14,627 bases of DNA from Gammaproteobacteria bacterium (GTDB taxonomy: Bacteria > Pseudomonadota > Gammaproteobacteria > Pseudomonadales > Pseudohongiellaceae): NCBI GenBank assembly GCA_003514305.1, contig DORE01000007.1, forward strand, positions 3,855 through 18,481. Reading direction: 5' to 3'. Shown here piece by piece: positions 1-7,881 of this stretch. Each line of letters starts with the position of its first letter. Position 1 is the stretch's first letter. Both the position numbers and the translations under genes were made by a program. The notes beneath the pieces were generated by a model. It ran no database searches. It saw nothing but the letters and a program-made list of their open reading frames with translations, and was not told where the DNA came from.

Positions 1-26
1 CTCGCTTAAGTCCGCTTTGCTGACTC

Positions 27-38
27 CCCGCATGCGGG
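27..38. repeat. 12-bp perfect palindrome, possible weak terminator of an upstream gene
   Basis: The sequence CCCGCATGCGGG is its own reverse complement and is followed on the plus strand by CTTTC. It could form a GC-rich hairpin ending a gene that lies left of the window. The T tract is short, so a protein-binding palindrome or chance is equally possible. Nothing else recognisable is seen in bases 1-120. Confidence 0.3.
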
Positions 39-122
39 CTTTCAGACTAATGGGATTTCGGGGCAAGCGCAAAGATAAATTAGGTTATTCAGGGCAAAAA
101 CGTGCGCTCATTCCAGTGCAAT

Positions 123-149
123 TTGTAAGCGGGTGTCGGTCCGTATAAG
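123..149 (+). promoter_or_regulatory. Candidate sigma-70-type promoter for the acyl-CoA synthetase gene
   Basis: TTGTAA (123-128) and TATAAG (144-149) resemble -35 and -10 boxes, but the spacer is only 15 bp (16 if TTTGTA is used as the -35). Transcription would start near 156 and give a leader of about 80 nt before the ATG at 239. This rests on consensus matching alone. No FadR-like or sigma-54 site was recognised. Confidence 0.3.
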
Positions 150-227
150 CTAGCTCCCTAGGCACTCACGGCAACCATATCAGCACCGGTCGGCGGCATT
201 GGCATAACTATCTCAACCAAAGAAAAA

Positions 228-232
228 AAGGA
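228..232 (+). promoter_or_regulatory. Ribosome binding site of the acyl-CoA synthetase gene
   Basis: AAGGA lies 6 nt before the ATG at 239, in an A-rich stretch. It fixes the start of the gene well, and the resulting N-terminus also matches the AlkK-type family. Confidence 0.7.
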
Positions 233-238
233 TTTACT

Positions 239-1885
239 ATGCAAGCACTGATGATGCAGTCCCAGCTCATGATTTCATCTATCCTAACTCACGCGGAAAA
301 AAACTTTCCTGACGTTGAGATGGTCTCCGTCACAGTTGACAATCCTCGCCATCGACAGAACTACAAGACCTTCGCGAGGCGCTGCCGGCAGCTCGGCAAC
401 GCGCTCTCTTCTCTGGGCGCGGCATTTGGCGACCGAGTTGGCACGCTTGCCTGGAACGATTTTCGCCATATGGAACTTTATTACGGCATTTCCGGTAGCG
501 GTATGGTCTGTCACACAATAAACCCAAAGCTGTTCCCCGAGCAGGTTGCATACATTATTAATCATGCGGAAGACAAGATTCTTTTCGCAGATGTTTTGGT
601 GATGCCGCTGCTAGAAGCTCTGAAAGAACACCTGAGCAAGGTTGAAGTCATTGTCGTAATGACTGACTTAGCCCATATGCCTGATTCCACACTACCAAAT
701 ATCCTTTGCTATGAAGAACTACTAGCTGGGCAATCTGACGATTTCGACTGGCCTGAGTTTGATGAGAATACAGCCAGCGGGATGTGTTATACGTCAGGAA
801 CAACCGGCAACCCAAAAGGCGTCGTCTACAGCCATCGCTCAACGCTTCTCCACGCCCTCGCAGGTTCACTGCCTGATGTGACGGCCGCTTCAAATGTGGA
901 AACAACCCTTCCAGTGGTGCCCATGTTTCACGTCAACGCCTGGGGAGCTCCCTACGCGGCATTAATGGTTGGCATGAAGCTCGTTCTGCCTGGACCAAAG
1001 ATGGCTGATGGAGAAGCGCTAACCGACTTAATGAACAGCGAGAAGGTGACATTTAGCTCCGGCGTTCCAACAATTTGGCTCGCTCTACTTGATTACCTTG
1101 AGAGAAACAATCTGACGGTACCAAGCCTCTCGAGAGTCAGCGTCGGTGGTGCCGCCTGCCCACGAGTCATCATCGAACGCTTTCGATGCCAGCATGACTG
1201 TTCTGTTGTGCAAGGCTGGGGCATGACTGAAACCAGCCCGCTGGGCACAATTTTCAGCCTGAAAAAAGGCATGGAGGACTACAACGAAGAGCAAATAACA
1301 GAAATGCAGCTACTGCAAGGTCGTGGTGTTTTCGGCATTGAGATGTGCATTTTCGATGCTGACGGCCGCGAGCTCCCCTGGGACGGTGAAACATCAGGCG
1401 CCCTGAAAGTAAGGGGCCCTTGGGTGGCCAAAGGCTATTATGGGATCTCTGATGTGCCAGGTGATGAGGAATGCCCTGTCGATGAAGCCGGCTGGTTTGA
1501 TACGGGCGATGTTGCAAGCATCAGTCCGGACGGCTTCCTGAAAATAACTGACAGAACAAAAGATGTTATTAAGTCAGGGGGAGAGTGGATCAGCTCGATA
1601 GAGATTGAGAATGCGGCCGTAAATCACGAAGACATTGCGGAAGCCGCCGTCATCGGCCGTTACCATCCAAAGTGGACAGAACGCCCCTTGCTTATATGCG
1701 TAGTACAAGACGGTAAATCTCTGAGCAGCCAGGAAGTGCTTGCTTATCTGAAAAACAAACTGCATAAGATGGCAGTACCGGACGCAGTCGAATTTATCGA
1801 CGAACTGCCCCATACAGCGACCGGCAAAATCAACAAACTGGGTTTGAGAAAAATCTTCGAACACTACGAATTTCCAGTCACCTGA
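239..1885 (+). CDS. AlkK-like medium/long-chain fatty-acid--CoA ligase
   Basis: This 548-residue cytosolic enzyme of the ANL (AMP-binding) superfamily should activate a fatty acid with ATP through an acyl-adenylate and transfer the acyl group to coenzyme A. The phosphate-binding loop YTSGTTGNPKG is at residues 184-194, the A5 motif GWGMTE at 326-331, FDTGD at 420-424, the hinge region DRTKD at 438-442 followed by GGEWIS at 447-452, and the catalytic lysine K530 sits in TGK near the C-terminus. All key residues are present and the length is usual for the family. Blocks such as GMVCHTINP and PVVPMFHVNAWG, and the N-terminal segment, resemble Pseudomonas AlkK, which favours medium-chain substrates; true chain length cannot be read from sequence. 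An AAGGA ribosome site 6 nt upstream supports the start. The gene stands alone, with a convergent gene downstream, so the context does not narrow its pathway. Confidence 0.93.
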   Translation: MQALMMQSQLMISSILTHAEKNFPDVEMVSVTVDNPRHRQNYKTFARRCRQLGNALSSLGAAFGDRVGTLAWNDFRHMELYYGISGSGMVCHTINPKLFPEQVAYIINHAEDKILFADVLVMPLLEALKEHLSKVEVIVVMTDLAHMPDSTLPNILCYEELLAGQSDDFDWPEFDENTASGMCYTSGTTGNPKGVVYSHRSTLLHALAGSLPDVTAASNVETTLPVVPMFHVNAWGAPYAALMVGMKLVLPGPKMADGEALTDLMNSEKVTFSSGVPTIWLALLDYLERNNLTVPSLSRVSVGGAACPRVIIERFRCQHDCSVVQGWGMTETSPLGTIFSLKKGMEDYNEEQITEMQLLQGRGVFGIEMCIFDADGRELPWDGETSGALKVRGPWVAKGYYGISDVPGDEECPVDEAGWFDTGDVASISPDGFLKITDRTKDVIKSGGEWISSIEIENAAVNHEDIAEAAVIGRYHPKWTERPLLICVVQDGKSLSSQEVLAYLKNKLHKMAVPDAVEFIDELPHTATGKINKLGLRKIFEHYEFPVT

Positions 1886-2163
1886 CGTAGCAACTCCTCG
1901 ACGGTGAGAGTCAATCAGATCGGCAGGCATGGTGACCACGACTTTCGCAGAGGAGGCGCTTTAAAAACAATTGAAAGCATCACCGCCGATTATTTATTTT
2001 GCACGGCAACAGTTTTGGCATCAGCCTAATATCTGGGCTACCAGTCGAACTGTAAAAAAAATAGGCATTGTTGGAAATTAGCAAACAATCCCAGAAGACG
2101 CGGCGTTAGACGCAAAGGCGATCGCTCAAAATGAAGGGAAAAACAAACGATAGAACCGAGTGA
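1886..2163. other. Intergenic region between convergent genes
   Basis: No convincing coding region was found between the acyl-CoA synthetase stop and the longest possible end of the minus-strand DUF429 frame. It holds a possible minus-strand terminator (2054-2089) and, at its right edge, the 10-bp palindrome AGTGATCACT (2159-2168). No clear plus-strand terminator for the synthetase gene was seen. Confidence 0.6.
2054..2089 (-). terminator. Possible intrinsic terminator for the DUF429 gene
   Basis: Read on the minus strand, ATTGTT and AACAAT (2084-2089 with 2067-2072) form a 6-bp inverted repeat around an 11-nt loop. A run of eight T residues (2061-2054) follows after 5 nt. The stem is AT-rich and therefore weak, but position and orientation suit a terminator downstream of the minus-strand gene. 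Confidence 0.35.
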
Positions 2164-2247
2164 TCACTGTAAAATTTTCACAGGATGTCGTCGCGCGATC
2201 TCCACCAGTTCTTCATGAACCGTCTTGCCCTTCGGTGCAGTCAACTT
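2164..2247 (-). other. Possible out-of-frame C-terminal tail of the DUF429 gene (+1 shift)
   Basis: On the minus strand the DUF429 frame reaches the motif GYIYVP and a run of four C (plus-strand GGGG at 2248-2251), then continues for only 11 residues of unlikely composition. Skipping one base there opens a 27-codon frame, starting KLTAPKGKT and ending HPVKILQ, with a stop at 2164-2166. This tail reads as a charged, helix-like segment typical of real coding sequence. It may be a genuine frameshift, a +1 recoding site at CCC-C, or a one-base sequencing error in a homopolymer. Confidence 0.45.
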
Positions 2248-2968
2248 GGGGAACGTATATATATCCTTGACTGACTTCACCAAAAACTTTATCGCGATAG
2301 CCTGCTTGATACAGTCCGGCAATATACAGGCACACAATGGCATCAAGGACATCTTCGTTGTGCTTCAGCGCGCCTCCCCTCAGTTCAAAAATTCGGGCCG
2401 GGCTGAAGCGAACCCTGAATTGTTCAGGTACCTGCAAGGCAAGCACCGGAGATGATTCGAGGCGGAGCAACATCTTCGCTAACCGAGCCTGCCCGACGCG
2501 CTTTTGACTGACGCTTCCCTTTTTATAAAGGAGGCGCTCTTCAAGTCGGAAAATTTCAATCAGCGCCGGATGCGGATAGCATTCAAGCTGCCAGCGCCCT
2601 TCCCTGTCGCCAAGATGGCTGAACCCTTGAGACTGCAGCCAGTCTCCGAGCGCGACTCCATCAGAATCAGGATAACGCGACAGGTTGGTCGCATGACAAC
2701 CGGCCTTGCGCCCTCCGTATTCCCGCGTGAGCTGATTTTCACAGAGGCGCCGGCCCGTCGAATTGGTTACAACCGTAGGCCCATCAATCGTCACACCATG
2801 CAGCTGCTTCGTCGCCGATAGGCCAGACGTGATTCCCTCCACACCATAAAGGTCAGTAAGCAGCTTTTTTAGGGTTAGCGTTCGGCCGCTCATCCTGCCA
2901 ACTGCGATCGCAGTGGGATTGCGAGTGCTTACCCAAGCTAGATCAATACCAGCGAGAATTTTGGACAA
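2213..2968 (-). CDS. DUF429 family protein (function unknown)
   Basis: The 251-residue product matches the DUF429 family, whose fold is thought to be RNase H-like but whose role is not established. Family-like blocks are visible: an N-terminal AGIDLAW (residues 6-12) followed by NPTAIAVG, a central TIDGPTVV, ECYPHPALIEIF, and a C-terminal KHNEDVLDAIVCLYIAG then GYIYVP. The conserved acidic residues in GIDLAW, TIDGP and NEDVLDA are consistent with an RNase H-like metal site, which is inference. The start is a TTG (2966-2968) with AAGG about 11 nt upstream; no ATG precedes the conserved N-terminus. The domain appears complete at residue 240, and the last 11 residues are probably a frameshifted end (see the tail at 2164-2247). 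It converges on the acyl-CoA synthetase and diverges from lhr, so it is probably monocistronic. Confidence 0.85.
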   Translation of the reverse strand: MSKILAGIDLAWVSTRNPTAIAVGRMSGRTLTLKKLLTDLYGVEGITSGLSATKQLHGVTIDGPTVVTNSTGRRLCENQLTREYGGRKAGCHATNLSRYPDSDGVALGDWLQSQGFSHLGDREGRWQLECYPHPALIEIFRLEERLLYKKGSVSQKRVGQARLAKMLLRLESSPVLALQVPEQFRVRFSPARIFELRGGALKHNEDVLDAIVCLYIAGLYQAGYRDKVFGEVSQGYIYVPQVDCTEGQDGS

Positions 2969-2999
2969 TTTGATTAAAACCTTATCCCGAAAAAATACC

Positions 3000-3031
3000 C
3001 ATGATCGTTCACACGGAGTTTAATCATGATC
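3000..3031. repeat. Paired CATGATC direct repeat upstream of DUF429
   Basis: Two identical heptamers, CATGATC, are 25 bp apart start to start, within 65 bp of the DUF429 start codon. The second copy is embedded in the 8-bp palindrome ATCATGAT. They could be paired binding sites for a regulator; chance cannot be excluded for 7-mers. Confidence 0.3.
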
Positions 3032-3077
3032 AAGTGAATCCAGTGGTAGAGTTAAGGTTACTAACAGGTTCGGCTCA

Positions 3078-3105
3078 TTGACCAGTTGCGCAATTCTCAG
3101 GTCAA
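3078..3105. promoter_or_regulatory. Inverted repeat TTGACC-N16-GGTCAA, possible operator
   Basis: TTGACC (3078-3083) and GGTCAA (3100-3105) are perfect inverted arms around a 16-bp spacer that itself contains the palindrome TTGCGCAA (3086-3093). The position, between two divergent genes, suits an operator. No regulator family could be assigned. Confidence 0.3.
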
Positions 3106-3354
3106 CTGCGGCGCTTGCAAGAACACACAAGCCGACAAAAGCATTCGCAGACCTAGTGGTAGTGCCAAAACTCAGGTGAACATGATTTTCCTTTGTTGTC
3201 CACGCGTCGAATTTCTCTGCTGAAAAAATGATCTCAGAAAATTGCCTAAGCAGTTGATTACAATTTATTGCCGAATCGGTTTACAGATAGGCAATTCCCC
3301 GCTGCTAGAGCAAATCCGCAAGTCCAGCCCCTCCCTGCTATCGTATTATCAGAC

Positions 3355-6300
3355 ATGGCACAACCGAGCACAATGCAAGCCGAGACCATTACGCTTGACG
3401 CCTCCGCCGAGCCGGACGCTTTGGGGTTTTTCCACCCCTGCACGCGGGCGTGGTTCAACGAAGCTTTTGCGAATCCTACCCGAGTACAGTCAGAAAGCTG
3501 GCCCTCTTTGCGACACGGCATAAGCTCTCTCATGCTCGCGCCGACAGGTTCAGGCAAAACTCTGGCGGCTTTTCTGGCAGCCCTTGATGGACTACTTTTT
3601 GGCGAAAATAGTTGCGAGCCAGGTGTAAAGGTCATCTATATCTCACCGCTGAAGGCGCTTGGCGTTGATGTCGATCGGAATCTCCGAGCACCGCTGGCCG
3701 GGATCTCCGCCGTTGCTGCTAGAGAGGGCGCCGAGCACCACTCCGTCACTGTTGCGATCAGGTCAGGGGACACTGCGTCACGCGAGCGTGCTCGCATGCT
3801 CAAAAAACCTCCTGACGTGTTGATCACGACACCTGAGTCGCTCTATCTGATGCTTACCTCCCGGGCTCGCGACATTCTGCAGAGCGTAGAAACGGTCATC
3901 ATCGACGAAATCCATACCATGGTGCCCACCAAGCGTGGGGCGCATCTTTTCATTTCTTTGGAGCGTCTCGAACAGCTGCGCCGCCAGCATCTACCCGGCA
4001 TTAAGCCAACTCAAAGAATTGGCCTGTCAGCAACCCAGCGGCCGCTTGAGGAAATCGCGCGGCTTTTGGGCGGTATTGAAAACGATGGGCTTGGACAACG
4101 GCAGCCACGTGCAGTCAAAATCATTGACGCCTCTGAAAAGAGGCCCCTTGAGCTGACTATATGTATGCCCTTGGGTGATCAGGTTGACCAGCCCGCCGAT
4201 GAGTTTAATGTTGTTGGCAACGCCGCAACCTCGCCGGTCCCTGCATCTATATGGCCTGCCATTTACCCGCGCCTCGTGGCTCTGATCAGTGATCACCGAT
4301 CGACGATGATTTTTGTTAACAGCCGTCGCCTAGCCGAACGGCTCGCCGCCAGTATCAATGAAACCGCGGATCAAGACTTAGCGCGAGCGCACCATGGTTC
4401 GATGTCCAAAGACATCCGCATGGAGGTGGAGGACAGATTGAAGCGAGGAGATCTGCGAGCGATTGTCGCAACTTCGTCCATGGAGCTTGGCATCGACATG
4501 GGCGCAGTAGATTTGGTCATTCAGGTAGAGGCGCCGCCATCAATTTCTTCCGGGCTCCAGCGCATTGGCCGTGCAGGTCACAGCGTAGGGGCGGTTTCAA
4601 AAGGCATCGTTTTCCCAAAGTATCGGGGCGATCTGCTCTCGGCAGCAGCAGCAGCGCAACAGATGCTGAACGGCCAGGTAGAAAGCTCGGCATACTTGCG
4701 AAACCCTCTGGATGTTCTGGCACAACAAATTGTAGCCATGGTGGCAATGGATGAGTGGGAAGTTGAGGCGCTTTATCAGACGCTGCGATGCGCCGCGCCG
4801 TTTGCTGAACTGCCGAGGGCGTCGTTTGAAGAGGTGCTAAATTTACTATCTGGACGATATCCCAACGATAATTTTTCAGGCCTGAAAGCGCGCATTACGT
4901 GGGATCGAATAAATCATCGATTGATTCCCAGACGCGGCGCTCAGCGCACTGCCATTCTTAATGCAGGCACGATTCCAGACCGAGGACTCTACGGCGTATT
5001 TCTGCTAGGTGGCAGCGAATCAAAAAGCCGCGTTGGCGAGCTGGATGAAGAGATGGTCTTTGAACTGCAGGTTGGCGAAGTATTCCGGCTCGGTGCCTCG
5101 ATGTGGCGCACACTGGAAATTAACAAAGACCAAGTTCTGGTTGAGCCAGCCCCAGGGGAGCAGGGTAAGATGCCGTTTTGGCGTGGTGACGGAATCGGCC
5201 GGCCGCTTGAATTCGGCCGGGCGATCGGCGCTTTGACCAGAAAACTCTCGAAAGCCTCGAGAGCAGATGCACAGAAACTTTTGACTCATGACCATGCACT
5301 TGAACCAGAGGCAGCCGACATTCTATACGATTATGTCGCTGGCCAATTCGAAGCAGCCGGTGACGTCCCCTCTGACGAATGCATCATCGTCGAAAACTTT
5401 ATTGATGAAGTGGGAGATTGGCGCGTTGTTCTGCAGTCGCCTTTCGGCGCCCGTGTCCATGCGCCCTGGGCCATGACAGTCGCTGCACAACTCCGCGAAA
5501 GATTTTCCGAAATCGACGTAGTCTGGTGCGATGATGGCATCGTCTTTCGCGTCCCCGAATCTGATTCCCCTCCAGACGCCGAGTGGTTCATTCCTGATCC
5601 GGAATCGCTCGAAGAAGATATAGTCCGCGCACTCAGCGATACGTCCTTGTTCGCTGCTCGCTTTCGCGAAAATGCAGCCAGAGCTCTTCTACTGCCCCGC
5701 CGTTTTCCAGGCCAACGAACTCCGCTGTGGTTGCAGCGCAGAAAGTCGGCGGATTTGATGCATGCCGCAAGCCAGTACCCCAGCTTTCCGATGATTCTTG
5801 AGACTTATAGGGAGTGTCTGCGGGACGTTTTCGATATCGACGGGCTGAATCAGCTGTTGGAGGAAATACGCAGTCGCCGGGTCAGAGTGCACCCCGTGAT
5901 CAGCGATTCGGCCTCACCTTTCGCTCAAACCGTGCTGTTCGACTTCACCGCTAGTTTTATCTACGACGCCGATGCCCCGCTCGCCGAGCGTCGCGCGCAG
6001 GTCCTTTCTTTAGACCACGCTCAACTCAAGGAGTTGCTAGGCAGCGCTGACTACCGGGAGCTTCTTGACCCGGAAGCCATCACCGCGATCACGCTTAAGC
6101 GCCAGTTACTTGAGCGCCCTTATGTCAAAGATCTAGATGACGTCCATGACCTGCTTCTGGCACTCGGAGACTTGAGCGTCGACGATATCTTCGACCGCAC
6201 AAATCAAGACCAGCAGCCAGCCCTCGACTCGATGCTCAGCGAATTGACCAGAGCGCGGCGCGTTATTCAAATCAGAGTGGCGGGAAATCCCCGTTTTATC

Positions 6301-7881
6301 GCCGCAGAGGATGCAGCCCGCTATCGAGATGCCCTCGGCACCGTTTTGCCGATGGGGCTGCCCGCGGCACTGCTCGAACCTTGTCAATCTCCTTTGCAGG
6401 ATCTGGTTTCCCGTTATGTCCGAACGCACGGCCCATTCGAGCCAGCTGAGATTGCACAACATTTCGGCCTCGGCATCGATGTCCTGCGTAAGGCACTTAA
6501 CGAACTCTCGACAACAGGAAGAGTACTTGAGGGGGGTTTCACGCCGAGCAGCACGCATCGCGAATGGATTGATCACGATGTGCTCAAACAAATCAAGCGA
6601 CGTTCGTTGGCAGGATGGCGTCAACAGATCGAAGCAGTAGATCACAAAAAGTTCGCGTCATTCATCGCGGAATGGCAGTTTATTAGCAAACCGAGGCGCG
6701 GAATGGACGCGCTTTATGACACTTTAGAGCAACTGCAGGGGGCGCCACTGCCCGCCTCCGTTCTGGAAACCGAAATCCTGCCGGCACGCATCGACGGATA
6801 CAGGGTGGGGCAAATAGATGAGCTCTTTCTCTCAGGAGAACTGTTGTGGCGAGGGATCGAACCAATTGGTAGCAACGACGGGCGAATTGCCATTTACTTT
6901 GCGGAAAATTATCCCCTGCTGGCACCCAAGCCAAGCCCCATCGAAAGCGAACTTGCGGTGCGCGTCCATCAATTTTTAGGCTCCAGAGGTGCGCCATTCT
7001 TTGACGACATCGTCGACGCAGTCGGAGGCTTTCAAAATGACATTCTCGAAGCACTGTGGGAACTGGTGTGGAGCGGTAATGCAGGAAATGACAGCTTCGC
7101 TCCACTTCGTGCCCGACTGGGCGTTAAAGACAGAAAGTCAAGAACACGACGCGGGCAGCAGCGAATGAGGCCGCGAAGAAACACCCGTCTCCCGGGCAGC
7201 GAAGGACGATGGACTCTGTTCGAGCGGGTCGGTTGGGAGCAACCCTCGGTGACTGAAGCGAGAACGGCTCAGGTACAACAACTGCTTGAGCGCTATGGAG
7301 TTATGGTGAAGGAAGCGCTGACGAAAGAAGGAGTCACTGGCGGATTCTCCGGTATCTATCCCGTACTCAAAGCAATGGAAGAGGCCGGTCGTATTCGGCG
7401 AGGTTATTTTGTAGAAGGTCTTGGCGCCAGCCAGTTCGCTGTTCCGGGAGCTGAAGATCGAATGCGCAATACTGCCGATTCAATCGACCCTGTCTTACTG
7501 TCCGCAACAGATCCCGCCAATCCCTATGGTGCACTTCTACCATGGCCTGCTGCGGCAACAGGCGGTAAGCGCTGTGCCAGAGTCGCCGGGTCTCGTGTAA
7601 TATTATTCAACGGCGATCTGATTGCATACATCGCCAAAACCGGCGAGAAAATCACGACATTTATCCCGCCGGATGAGCCAACGCGCGGAAGCTGTATAAA
7701 AGCATTGCTTGCTGGTCTAAGATTGGCGGCAAGAGGGCGAAAGCTGATCCACCTTGACTCTGTTGACGGCAAAGCTCGTGCTGAAGATTCAATTCACGCG
7801 GCCTTGCTTAGCGACGGATACCAGCACGGTTATCGTGGTTACTCCCACCGAAGCTTAGAGGCCTCACAGAGTCATGCCTGA
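3355..7881 (+). CDS. lhr: Lhr, large superfamily 2 DNA-repair helicase
   Basis: From the ATG at 3355 the product is 1508 residues, the usual size of full-length bacterial Lhr (about 1,500-1,540). It is an ATP-dependent 3'-5' single-strand translocase/helicase linked to DNA repair. Walker A APTGSGKT is at residues 62-69, TTPE at 158-161, the DEIH box at 184-187, LSAT at 224-227 and QRIGRAGH at 402-409. The Lhr-specific region (GELDEEMVFE, LPFWRGDG-like MPFWRGDG, FAARFRENAARALL, DAPLAERRAQVLSL) and the long C-terminal winged-helix/AlkZ-like region (GGFSGIYPVLKAMEEAGRIRRGYFVEGLG) follow. Length and layout resemble E. coli and mycobacterial Lhr. The frame is open further upstream to a TTG at 3268, but the ATG at 3355 (or 3373) better matches where E. 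coli Lhr begins; neither has a clear ribosome site. The stop overlaps the next gene by 8 bp. The extreme C-terminus lacks the LDWG ending of E. coli Lhr. Confidence 0.95.
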   Translation: MAQPSTMQAETITLDASAEPDALGFFHPCTRAWFNEAFANPTRVQSESWPSLRHGISSLMLAPTGSGKTLAAFLAALDGLLFGENSCEPGVKVIYISPLKALGVDVDRNLRAPLAGISAVAAREGAEHHSVTVAIRSGDTASRERARMLKKPPDVLITTPESLYLMLTSRARDILQSVETVIIDEIHTMVPTKRGAHLFISLERLEQLRRQHLPGIKPTQRIGLSATQRPLEEIARLLGGIENDGLGQRQPRAVKIIDASEKRPLELTICMPLGDQVDQPADEFNVVGNAATSPVPASIWPAIYPRLVALISDHRSTMIFVNSRRLAERLAASINETADQDLARAHHGSMSKDIRMEVEDRLKRGDLRAIVATSSMELGIDMGAVDLVIQVEAPPSISSGLQRIGRAGHSVGAVSKGIVFPKYRGDLLSAAAAAQQMLNGQVESSAYLRNPLDVLAQQIVAMVAMDEWEVEALYQTLRCAAPFAELPRASFEEVLNLLSGRYPNDNFSGLKARITWDRINHRLIPRRGAQRTAILNAGTIPDRGLYGVFLLGGSESKSRVGELDEEMVFELQVGEVFRLGASMWRTLEINKDQVLVEPAPGEQGKMPFWRGDGIGRPLEFGRAIGALTRKLSKASRADAQKLLTHDHALEPEAADILYDYVAGQFEAAGDVPSDECIIVENFIDEVGDWRVVLQSPFGARVHAPWAMTVAAQLRERFSEIDVVWCDDGIVFRVPESDSPPDAEWFIPDPESLEEDIVRALSDTSLFAARFRENAARALLLPRRFPGQRTPLWLQRRKSADLMHAASQYPSFPMILETYRECLRDVFDIDGLNQLLEEIRSRRVRVHPVISDSASPFAQTVLFDFTASFIYDADAPLAERRAQVLSLDHAQLKELLGSADYRELLDPEAITAITLKRQLLERPYVKDLDDVHDLLLALGDLSVDDIFDRTNQDQQPALDSMLSELTRARRVIQIRVAGNPRFIAAEDAARYRDALGTVLPMGLPAALLEPCQSPLQDLVSRYVRTHGPFEPAEIAQHFGLGIDVLRKALNELSTTGRVLEGGFTPSSTHREWIDHDVLKQIKRRSLAGWRQQIEAVDHKKFASFIAEWQFISKPRRGMDALYDTLEQLQGAPLPASVLETEILPARIDGYRVGQIDELFLSGELLWRGIEPIGSNDGRIAIYFAENYPLLAPKPSPIESELAVRVHQFLGSRGAPFFDDIVDAVGGFQNDILEALWELVWSGNAGNDSFAPLRARLGVKDRKSRTRRGQQRMRPRRNTRLPGSEGRWTLFERVGWEQPSVTEARTAQVQQLLERYGVMVKEALTKEGVTGGFSGIYPVLKAMEEAGRIRRGYFVEGLGASQFAVPGAEDRMRNTADSIDPVLLSATDPANPYGALLPWPAAATGGKRCARVAGSRVILFNGDLIAYIAKTGEKITTFIPPDEPTRGSCIKALLAGLRLAARGRKLIHLDSVDGKARAEDSIHAALLSDGYQHGYRGYSHRSLEASQSHA

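Larger units (their letters stand above)
2969..3354. other. Divergent intergenic region between DUF429 and lhr
   Basis: These 386 bp should carry the promoters of both genes, but no strong sigma-70 pair is evident on either strand. Two copies of CATGATC (3000-3006 and 3025-3031) and an inverted repeat (3078-3105) are the only structures noticed. A TATTAT hexamer at 3344-3349 lies just before the preferred lhr ATG without a matching -35. No ORF with coding character was recognised, and no LexA-like CTGT-N8-ACAG box was found. Confidence 0.6.

Noticed and set aside
1574..1939. 121-codon minus-strand frame across the end of the acyl-CoA synthetase gene
   Set aside because: It is antisense to well-conserved coding sequence, including the catalytic lysine region, and its own translation resembles nothing.
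3338..3353. CTG...CAG pattern before lhr as a possible LexA (SOS) box
   Set aside because: CTGCTATCGTATTATCAG has an 18-bp span rather than the 16 bp of CTGT-N8-ACAG, and the inner bases do not match.
3268..3354. Upstream extension of lhr from a TTG codon at 3268
   Set aside because: No ribosome site, and the extra 29 residues lie outside the region shared with E. coli Lhr. The ATG at 3355 was preferred, though this is not certain.
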